In this document: positions 25,058-31,165 of the stretch, piece by piece
How the letters are laid out: each line of letters opens with the position of its first letter
Numbering within the stretch: the first letter of the stretch is position 1
Source: Singulisphaera sp. GP187
Lineage (GTDB): Bacteria; Planctomycetota; Planctomycetia; Gemmatales; Gemmataceae
DNA: 41,236 nt
Assembly: GCA_945905925.1 (NCBI GenBank)
Contig: CAMDQN010000058.1
Location: forward strand, 1-41,236
Direction of reading: 5' to 3'
The notes under the pieces: model-generated
The model's input: the letters and a program-made list of their open reading frames with translations, nothing else
Told to the model about the DNA's origin: nothing
The model's database searches: none
Program-made: the position numbers and the translations under genes

Positions 25058-26533
25058 TCAGCCAACGAAGATGCCGCCGGTGAAGGTGGAGGTGTAGGCG
25101 AAGAAGCCGTCGAGCGGTGACAGGGTGAGACCGGACAGGATTCGCACCTGCGGTCCGGCACCGGGTCCGGCTCCCAACACGAGGTCGTCACGACCGTCGC
25201 CATCGCGGTCCACGACCGCGACCCGCGCCTCGCCGTTGAACCCATCGAACGTCAGGAAACTTGCCCTCGGGGTACTGTTCCCGGCGCTGAAGACCTTGAC
25301 ATGACTGGTTCCAGCTCCGGTGACGATCTCGCCGCCCGCGATCCCGTCGATGTTGCCCGCTGAGACGTAGACACCACCCGCGAACCCGGCGTCGTAGGCC
25401 AGGAAGCTCGCGGTCATCAAACCGTCGCGGGTGAAAACTTCCACGTGTGGCGCGGCTCCCGGCCCCGCGCCGGTAACGAGTTCGTCGCCCGGTTGCCCGT
25501 CCACATCGGCCGCCGCGACCCGCACGCCGCCCCGGAAACTCGCGTCGTAGGCCAGGAAACTCGCCAGGAAGGTGTCCGGCCCAACGCCTCCGTTCTCAAC
25601 CCGGAAGACCGACACGTGTGGGTCAGCGCCCGCTCCCGCGCCCACGACAACGTGACCAGGGATTTGTCGAGAGAACCCCGGGCCGGGCACGTTGAACCGT
25701 GCCGCAGCCACATAGACTCCGCCCTGGAAGCCCGCGTCAAACGCAAAGAAACTGGCCAGTTCGCGGAGGTCGTATCCGTCGTACACTTTGACGTGCGGTC
25801 CCGCCCCCGGTCCCGCGCCCACGACGATGTCCTCCCTCCCGTCGCCGGTCACGTCCCCCGTCGCCACTCGCACACCGCCCAGGAACGCCCCGAACGGCTG
25901 AAAGCTGTATCGCAACTGGCCGGTCGCGGCGTCGTAGACGCGCACGTCTCCCGGTGCTCCCGCGTCCGACCCGGTCGCATAAAGACGGCTCCCGAAACTG
26001 TCCGCGATCTGCTCGCTATCTCGGATCGACCGTGTGCTGATGATAGTCGTGTCAGTAGCCGCGTTGTTCGTGAGGTCCGGGTCCGTGTCGCTGGTGCCGG
26101 GCGAGGCGACTGCGGCGTGTGAGGCGACTGCGGTGTGGGTGAATGCCCCCGAGATGCGGATATTCGTGGATACCCGGACGGTAAACGTGACGCTCCCACC
26201 AGCCGGCAGAGTGGCGAGTGCCGCGATGCTACTGAACCCGCCAGTGGGCGCGACGAACGCACCGCCCGTCGCGCTCGCCGTCCAGTTAATAGTCGTGAGC
26301 GGAGATGTCGGGAAATGATCGACGATGGAGACGGCATTCGCGGTCTCCGGGCCGTTGTTGGTCACCGTGATGATGGGTGTGAAGGTGGTGCCGTCGGGAA
26401 CCTCGACGAAACCGTCGGCGTTCGTGACAACGAGGTCGGCAACGGCGGGGCACCACCGCGATTCGAGTTGATCCAGGGTCAGCCGCACCCGGCGATTCGT
26501 CTCAGACACGTTCGTTACACTCGATTCGCGCAT
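25058..26533 (-). CDS. Surface or secreted protein with DUF11 domain and FG-GAP/VCBS-like repeats
   Basis: A 491-residue protein. Residues 14-30 contain R-V-R-L-T-L-D-Q-L-E-S-R-W-C-P-A, the kind of N-terminal motif found on many large planctomycete exported proteins in place of a standard signal peptide. Residues 32 to about 165 form a DUF11/CARDB-like beta-sandwich (V-T-N-N-G-P-E-T-A-N-A-V). From about 190 there are five repeats of about 50 residues with D-V-T-G-D-G-R-E-D-I-V-V-G-A-G-P-G-A-G-P-H-V-K-V-Y-D, some bearing Ca-binding-like D-x-D-G-D-G loops, plus a sixth cut short at G-G-I-F-V-G. It probably acts outside the cell as an adhesion or matrix protein. The start ATG at 26531-26533 has only a weak ribosome site. 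Confidence 0.75.
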   Translation of the reverse strand: MRESSVTNVSETNRRVRLTLDQLESRWCPAVADLVVTNADGFVEVPDGTTFTPIITVTNNGPETANAVSIVDHFPTSPLTTINWTASATGGAFVAPTGGFSSIAALATLPAGGSVTFTVRVSTNIRISGAFTHTAVASHAAVASPGTSDTDPDLTNNAATDTTIISTRSIRDSEQIADSFGSRLYATGSDAGAPGDVRVYDAATGQLRYSFQPFGAFLGGVRVATGDVTGDGREDIVVGAGPGAGPHVKVYDGYDLRELASFFAFDAGFQGGVYVAAARFNVPGPGFSRQIPGHVVVGAGAGADPHVSVFRVENGGVGPDTFLASFLAYDASFRGGVRVAAADVDGQPGDELVTGAGPGAAPHVEVFTRDGLMTASFLAYDAGFAGGVYVSAGNIDGIAGGEIVTGAGTSHVKVFSAGNSTPRASFLTFDGFNGEARVAVVDRDGDGRDDLVLGAGPGAGPQVRILSGLTLSPLDGFFAYTSTFTGGIFVG

Positions 26534-26688
26534 GGGGTTGCTCTCGGGAAGTGAAAGACAACCAACAAACACGTCCCACTGTAACACAGTTCTGCAGGGA
26601 CGGAAGCGAGCCACGCAGCACGTCGCTCGGTCGCGTGCCCGCCGGTGATCGCCCGCGATCGGTGGCGCCGCAACCGATTTCCCGACCG

Positions 26689-28047
26689 CTAGACGGGCTT
26701 CTTCAGCATCTCCAAGAGCTTCTGCGCGCACGCCTCCGCAAACGCCGCGTCGTTGATGTGCAGATCGATTTCGACGAGTTCAACGTATGGCGGGATCCAG
26801 TTCCGCAAACTCTGGAACAGCGCCGCATCCGCCTCCGGCCACCAGAACGGTTTGCCCTCGACGTCGATCGCGGACACGCCCTTGAGCGGCACCATTACGC
26901 ACGTCGGGCTGTTCGCAGCGCTGGTCTTTTCCGCGATCCCTTTTCCTAACCGGTCCATTTCTTCGGGCGTGGTGCGCATGAGCGTGACGGTGGGATTGTG
27001 TCGGTAGAACAGCCGGTGCTTGTGCCAATCGGGCACGGTTTCTGGTGGGCCGAAGTTCACCATGTCGAGCGCGCCGAGCGAAACCACCTGCGGTACGCCC
27101 GCGACGGCTGCGGCGGTGAGCCGATCCGGTCCGGCGGAGAGAATGCCGCCCACGAGTTCGTCCGCGAGTTCGGTCGTGGTGATGTCCAGCACGCCGGCGA
27201 TGAGGCCATCGCGAATCAAGCCCTCCATCGTGCGCCCGCCGGTGCCGGTCGCGTGGAACACGAGCACCTCGTAGCCCGCCGCTTCGAGAATCTTGCGCGC
27301 CGCTTCGACGCATGGGGTCGTCACGCCGAACATGGTCGCGGCGATCACCGGTTTGTCGTCGGGGGAACTTCTCCCCCCGGCCCCCCTCCCTGACCCCGCA
27401 ACACCTACCCCACCCCCCCTCCCTGAAGGGAAGGGGGAGAAAGAACCTTCCGCTTCGCTTGCGCCTGAACGAGCGCCCAACTCTTTCTCCCCCCTCCCTT
27501 CAGGGAGGGGGGTTGGGGGGGTAGGTTTCTTAACCATTCCCGCCATCGCGCCAGCCGCGTTGTCGAGGACCGCGCGACTGATGCGGTTCAATCCCGCGAT
27601 GTCCACGACCGAGTACATCATCATCACGTCACGAGTCCCGACGTAATGCTGAACTTGCCCGCTCGCGAGCGTGCTGACCATCAGCTTCGGCACGCCCACC
27701 GGGAGCGCGCGCATCGCGGCGGTGCCAATCGTCGTGCCCGCGGACCCGCCCATCCCGAACACCCCGGACAACCTCCCCTGCTTGTGCAGTTCCGCCGCGA
27801 GTTTCGCGATTCCGGTCGCCGCGAGTTCCACCGCTTTCCCACGGTCCGCGGCGGTTTTCACCTGCTCCGCGGTCGCGCCAGCCGCGGCGAACACCTGATC
27901 GCGCGAAATGTCTGGCACAAACGCGGGCGGTCCCAAAACGCCAGTATCCGCCACGAGAACGGAAACACCGGCCGCTCGGAGCCGGTCGCGAACGTAGGCA
28001 AACTCTGTCCCTTTGGTGTCCAGAGTGCCAACCAGCAGAACAGACAT
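26689..28047 (-). CDS. Tm-1-like ATP-binding domain protein (UPF0261) with in-frame palindromic insertion
   Basis: A 452-residue cytoplasmic protein. The N-terminal Rossmann-like segment is L-L-V-G-T-L-D-T-K-G-T-E-F, then G-M-G-G-S-A-G-T-T-I-G-T-A-A-M-R and P-K-L-M-V-S-T-L-A-S-G. The C-terminal half has V-F-H-A-T-G-T-G-G-R-T-M-E-G-L-I. This is the UPF0261/Tm-1-like family, usually about 400 residues. Between the halves (about residues 175-228) there is a foreign Pro/Gly/Ser-rich segment (K-K-P-T-P-P-T-P-L-P-E-G-R-G-E-K-E) encoded by a palindromic repeat. The start ATG 28045-28047 follows GGAGAG. In other genomes such proteins neighbour, or are fused to, PEP-hydrolase-like TIM barrels; here one is two genes away. 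The activity is unknown. Confidence 0.85.
   Translation of the reverse strand: MSVLLVGTLDTKGTEFAYVRDRLRAAGVSVLVADTGVLGPPAFVPDISRDQVFAAAGATAEQVKTAADRGKAVELAATGIAKLAAELHKQGRLSGVFGMGGSAGTTIGTAAMRALPVGVPKLMVSTLASGQVQHYVGTRDVMMMYSVVDIAGLNRISRAVLDNAAGAMAGMVKKPTPPTPLPEGRGEKELGARSGASEAEGSFSPFPSGRGGGVGVAGSGRGAGGRSSPDDKPVIAATMFGVTTPCVEAARKILEAAGYEVLVFHATGTGGRTMEGLIRDGLIAGVLDITTTELADELVGGILSAGPDRLTAAAVAGVPQVVSLGALDMVNFGPPETVPDWHKHRLFYRHNPTVTLMRTTPEEMDRLGKGIAEKTSAANSPTCVMVPLKGVSAIDVEGKPFWWPEADAALFQSLRNWIPPYVELVEIDLHINDAAFAEACAQKLLEMLKKPV
27404..27525. repeat. Palindromic repeat inserted in frame in the UPF0261 gene
   Basis: Left arm 27404-27447 and right arm 27479-27525 form a stem of about 44 bp with a few mismatches (CCCCCCTCCCTGAAGGGA type) and a 31-nt loop (27448-27478). 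A further C-rich tail reaches to about 27361. The frame stays open through it on the minus strand. A design-related element (CCCTCTCCCCTTGGGGAGAG) is at 30812-30959. Confidence 0.85.
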
Positions 28048-28066
28048 GGAACACTCTCCGATGATT

Positions 28067-28091
28067 TCGTGTCGGGAAGATTCGGACACGA
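28067..28091. promoter_or_regulatory. Dyad in the divergent promoter region of the UPF0261 and membrane protein genes
   Basis: TCGTGTC (28067-28073) and GACACGA (28085-28091) form a 7-bp perfect inverted repeat with an 11-nt centre that itself holds GAA-GA-TTC. It lies in the 88-nt gap between divergent starts, 20 nt from the minus-strand start. It is a candidate operator for shared control. Confidence 0.4.
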
Positions 28092-28135
28092 TCGCGTGAT
28101 ATGTTACTGGATAATGAACATTGAGAGGGCGGCTC

Positions 28136-28582
28136 ATGCATCCTGTGTTGCGACGCGTCCTGTTGCACGCCATGTTGACTGCGGGCGTTCTCGCGCTTCT
28201 CGGAGTGCTATTCGCCGAACTCGCCAGCGTCTGGCTAAACGGGAACGCGACACGCGGGGGCGCGGACGTCAACCAACAGGTGAGCGTGACACTCCGCACC
28301 AGCGTCCCGCTCACGATGGCGTTCTGGGGGTTCGTGTTCGTGCTCGTCTGCGAGTTGGTCATCTGGCGCGTACGCGGGAGCCAACCCGTCGCGAAGCCTG
28401 CGGAACCACAACCGGACGACGCAGAGAAACTACTCAACGAGTTGCTCGCACAAGCCGAGGCGAAGATGGCGGCCGAAGCCGGACTGGGGAGAGGGGAGAC
28501 GGGGGATGGGATAGAACAGAAACACGAAGTGACAGGAGAGAAGAAACCAAAAGCGCTGAAGCCGAGCGAACCACCGACGTGA
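28136..28582 (+). CDS. Small inner-membrane hypothetical protein with two membrane segments
   Basis: A 148-residue protein. Residues 10-32 (L-L-H-A-M-L-T-A-G-V-L-A-L-L-G-V-L-F) and about 60-80 (V-P-L-T-M-A-F-W-G-F-V-F-V-L-V-C-E-L-V-I) are membrane helices. The C-terminal half is cytoplasmic, with an acidic/helical stretch (D-D-A-E-K-L-L-N-E-L-L-A-Q-A-E-A-K-M) and a Lys/Glu/Pro-rich tail. The start ATG at 28136 follows GAGAGGG. I do not recognise a family. It is divergent from UPF0261 and 57 nt upstream of the TIM-barrel gene, so it may be its operon partner. Confidence 0.65.
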   Translation: MHPVLRRVLLHAMLTAGVLALLGVLFAELASVWLNGNATRGGADVNQQVSVTLRTSVPLTMAFWGFVFVLVCELVIWRVRGSQPVAKPAEPQPDDAEKLLNELLAQAEAKMAAEAGLGRGETGDGIEQKHEVTGEKKPKALKPSEPPT

Positions 28583-28639
28583 GCAGTCGGTATCCTGTCC
28601 TCTCACCCATGCCCCCTTGTCCCCTACCCCCTCCTCGTC

Positions 28640-29467
28640 ATGCAATCCCGTTCCGAGATTCTCGCACGACTCCGCAGCCTCGTAGCGGGCGGTGTCCCCA
28701 TCGTCGGCGGCGGGGCCGGCACCGGCCTCTCGGCCAAGTGTGCCGAGATGGGCGGCATCGACCTCATCATCATCTACAACTCGGGCCGGTTCCGCATGGC
28801 GGGCCGCGGGTCGCTCGCGGGGCTTCTACCCTACGGCGACGCGAACCAGATTGTAATGGACATGGCGCGCGAAGTTCTCCCCGTCGTGGAGCGCACGCCG
28901 GTCCTCGCGGGCGTGTGCGGCACCGACCCGTTCCGCGTTATGAAGCGGTTCCTTCTTGATGTGCGCGACGCCGGCTTCAGTGGCGTGCAGAACTTCCCCA
29001 CGGTCGGGCTGTTCGACGGCAACCTGCGCGTCGGCCTTGAAGAAACCGGCATGGGCTACGCGCTCGAAGTGGACATGATCAAGGTAGCACGGGACCTCGA
29101 CTTGCTGACGTGTCCTTACGTGTTCACGCCGGAGGAGGCGACCGCGATGGCGAAGGCCGGTGCGGACATCCTCATTCCGCACATGGGTCTGACCACGAAG
29201 GGCGCGATTGGCGCGAAGACCGCGTTGTCACTCGAAGTCGCGACGAAACGCGTTCAGGAACTGGCCGACGCCTCAAAAGCGGTGAACCCCGACATCCTGG
29301 TGCTCTGCCACGGCGGCCCGATCTCCGAACCTTCCGACGTGAGGTACGTCCTCGACCACACGACGGGCATCGTCGGTTTCTTCGGCGCGTCGAGCATCGA
29401 GCGGTTGCCGACGGAAGTGGCGATCTCCAGTTGCGTGAAGCAGTTCAAGTCACTGAAGCTCGGGTAA
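28640..29467 (+). CDS. Phosphoenolpyruvate hydrolase-like TIM-barrel protein
   Basis: A 275-residue cytoplasmic protein of the PEP-hydrolase/TIM-barrel signal-transduction family. Characteristic parts are [12 protein letters not shown] (residues 22-33), [20 protein letters not shown] (44-63), G-V-C-G-T-D-P-F and the C-terminal [12 protein letters not shown]. The link with Tm-1-like proteins is established for the family, though the reaction is not. The ATG at 28640 has no Shine-Dalgarno; the region just before it is C-rich and pairs loosely with G-rich sequence at 28485-28515 at the end of the preceding gene. Confidence 0.85.
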   Translation: MQSRSEILARLRSLVAGGVPIVGGGAGTGLSAKCAEMGGIDLIIIYNSGRFRMAGRGSLAGLLPYGDANQIVMDMAREVLPVVERTPVLAGVCGTDPFRVMKRFLLDVRDAGFSGVQNFPTVGLFDGNLRVGLEETGMGYALEVDMIKVARDLDLLTCPYVFTPEEATAMAKAGADILIPHMGLTTKGAIGAKTALSLEVATKRVQELADASKAVNPDILVLCHGGPISEPSDVRYVLDHTTGIVGFFGASSIERLPTEVAISSCVKQFKSLKLG

Positions 29468-29514
29468 GCCAGCGAGGCTAACTGCCCCGTAGTCTACGGA
29501 GGGAATCGCGCAAC

Positions 29515-29826
29515 TTACATGCGCACCGCCACGTCCCCCGCGCCCGGTCGGAACGCCAGCCCGCAAACCTTCGCGTCGACGCCGTGCTGGCAGCCGGTCG
29601 TGATCGTCGCGGGCTAGTTCGGATCCTTCGTGTCGTCCGCGACGAAGCCGGCCGCCGTGTCGTCGGGCGAGATCGTGAGTTGACCGCTACTCGCGCCGTC
29701 CAGCGTCTTGTCCTTCTCGCGACCCGGCGGGGGTGGGTCAAAGCTGTACACCTACGGCTCCACCACCAGTAGGAATGGCACTTCCTTGTTGGAATCGCGA
29801 TTCCCAGCGGGTTCATCCGGGATCAC
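29515..29826 (-). pseudogene. Decayed gene remnant with two in-frame TAG codons
   Basis: On the minus strand one frame reads P-D-E-P-A-G-N-R-D-S-N-K-E-V-P-F-L-L-V-V, then TAG, then V-Y-S-F-D-P-P-P-P-G-R-E-K-D-K-T-L-D-G, later D-P-N, a second TAG, then P-A-T-I-T-T-G-C-Q-H-G-V-D-A-K-V-C to a TAA at 29515-29517. Codon use is like real genes throughout. An immediate upstream TAA removes any start. Both TAGs could come from CAG (Gln). It fills most of the 470-nt gap before bacterioferritin. The family is not recognised. Confidence 0.6.
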
Positions 29827-29874
29827 TCGTTACTGCATGAGTTCTGCGGGCGGGCCGCCTGCACCACGACAAAA

Positions 29875-29903
29875 CAGACAACACCAACCGGAACGTGTAT
29901 AAG
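29875..29903 (+). promoter_or_regulatory. Putative sigma-70-type promoter of bacterioferritin
   Basis: CAGACA (29875-29880) and TATAAG (29898-29903) are 17 nt apart and match the -35/-10 consensus at four and five of six positions. The bfr ATG is 37 nt downstream of the -10 box. No Fur-like box is obvious. Confidence 0.45.
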
Positions 29904-29939
29904 ACAACTCCGTACCCCAACACTCGCGAGGACCCGAAG

Positions 29940-30425
29940 ATGAAGGGCAACCAAACGGTTATCGACGCACTCAACGCCGCGCTCACCATCGAGTTGACCG
30001 CGATCAACCAGTATTTCATTCAGGCGAAGATGTGCAAGAACTGGGGCTTCATGAAACTGGCCCACAAGCACTACGAGGAGTCCATCGGCGAGATGAAGCA
30101 CGCCGACAAGCTCATCGACCGCATTCTGTTTTTGGAAGGCACGCCGGACATCGCGCGATACGGTGTGATCCGCGTCGGCATCAACGTGGAGGAGCAGTTC
30201 GAGTACGACCTGAAGCTCGAAACCAGCGGCGTCACGGCTTACAACGAACTGGTCAACCTGTGCATCAATCTGAAGGACAACGGAACGCACGCACTCGCGC
30301 TCGAAATCCTGACGGACTCCGAAGAACACGTGGACTGGCTGGAAACGCAGTTGGGGCTGATCAAGGCGGTGGGCGTGCAGAACTACTTGGTGGAGCAGAT
30401 GGCGGGTGATGAAGACGGCGAGTAA
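29940..30425 (+). CDS. bfr: Bacterioferritin
   Basis: A 161-residue haem-containing ferritin that oxidises and stores iron in a 24-mer shell. The sequence aligns without gaps at the key sites: M-K-G-N start, E18, E51, H54, E94 and H130 of the diiron centre and M52 for haem are all present. Position 127, normally Glu, is Ser in T-D-S-E-E-H, with Glu at 128 and 129. The start ATG 29940 follows GAGGA. Its 3' end overlaps the 3' end of the convergent Bfd-like gene by 43 bp. The preceding promoter looks good. Confidence 0.95.
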   Translation: MKGNQTVIDALNAALTIELTAINQYFIQAKMCKNWGFMKLAHKHYEESIGEMKHADKLIDRILFLEGTPDIARYGVIRVGINVEEQFEYDLKLETSGVTAYNELVNLCINLKDNGTHALALEILTDSEEHVDWLETQLGLIKAVGVQNYLVEQMAGDEDGE

Positions 30426-30655
30426 ACGGCGAGGTAGACGTTCAGTTCGCGGTGGCAGCAGTTGCAGCCACTGCCAGCTTCGGTGACCCGGCGGACCTCC
30501 TTCACAGTCCTCAGACCGAGGGTCGCGATTGCAGTGATGAGCGTCTGTTCGGTCACGCCGAGGCAACGGCACACGACCCGGTCCGGGCAACTCCCGACGG
30601 CTGGACACGAGCGGCACGAACCGACGCATTCCTCCACCGCTTGGTTCAATTCCAT
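30383..30655 (-). CDS. Bfd-like [2Fe-2S] bacterioferritin-associated ferredoxin
   Basis: A 90-residue protein. The Bfd-type cluster ligands C29-R-C31 and C64-N-C-C67 surround V-T-E-Q-T-L-I-T-A-I. Bfd transfers electrons to bacterioferritin to release stored iron. It is longer than typical Bfd (about 64). An N-terminal extension with four more cysteines (C10, C14, C17, C23) may bind another metal, and the C-terminal 15 residues are encoded antisense to the bfr end. The start ATG 30653-30655 has a weak ribosome site. The pairing with bfr supports the function. Confidence 0.8.
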   Translation of the reverse strand: MELNQAVEECVGSCRSCPAVGSCPDRVVCRCLGVTEQTLITAIATLGLRTVKEVRRVTEAGSGCNCCHRELNVYLAVYSPSSSPAICSTK

Positions 30656-30673
30656 CGCAATCGCCCATGCTGT

Positions 30674-30721
30674 TGAGATGTCGTCTCACAGAATGATACG
30701 GTCCCGCCCTACCTGATGCAA
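30674..30721 (-). promoter_or_regulatory. Putative promoter and dyad of the Bfd-like gene
   Basis: On the minus strand TTGCAT (30716-30721) and TATCAT (30693-30698) are 17 nt apart. Just after the -10 box lies the inverted repeat TGAGA-N5-TCTCA (30674-30688), near the expected transcription start. This could be an operator. The -35 match is only partial. Confidence 0.35.
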
Positions 30722-30811
30722 CACCGCTGCGCGGAAAATGTGACGAACCGCTTTCGCGAATCGCGGCGGTGGAACTCTCAGGCTCTTCCGAACTCTTGGA
30801 CTTCGGGCTTG

Positions 30812-30959
30812 CCCTCTCCCCTTGGGGAGAGGGTGGCCGCGCTTCGCGGCCGGGTGAGGAGGAACCGACGCCACGCCGAAGAGCTTCGCGGACACGCCGA
30901 GCGAAACGCCCCCTGACCCGGCTCGAGGACTCGCCACCCTCTCCCACAAGGGGAGAGGG
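30812..30959. repeat. Long palindromic element, CCCTCTCCCCTTGGGGAGAG type
   Basis: Left arm 30812-30837 and right arm 30933-30959 pair over about 26 bp with one insertion, and inner CCGGGT / ACCCGG segments continue the pairing. The centre is about 95 nt. It lies between the divergent Bfd-like gene and the acyl-CoA ligase. It resembles in design the element inserted in the UPF0261 gene. Confidence 0.75.
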
Positions 30960-31135
30960 AAAGACGGTCACACTTCACCACGATTCGGTATGACTCATCC
31001 CTGCCCTTGATTCTTCAGATGCCGACTCGAACAATAAACCGGTTTGTCGTCCCAAGCAACTGTCCACACTTAGCCCGAAAAATCGCCGCCCATCTCTTGC
31101 CGGATTCTGTTCGAGAGCGACAAACCTTCCCGGCA

Positions 31136-31152
31136 TTGCCGACACTCGGCAA
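31136..31152 (+). promoter_or_regulatory. Perfect dyad directly before the acyl-CoA ligase ribosome site
   Basis: TTGCCGA-CAC-TCGGCAA is a 7-bp perfect inverted repeat. The Shine-Dalgarno GGGAGG starts at the next base (31153). It could be an operator for a fatty-acid-responsive repressor or an mRNA hairpin that affects translation of the first gene of the beta-oxidation operon. Confidence 0.4.
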
Positions 31153-31165
31153 GGGAGGATCTGTG

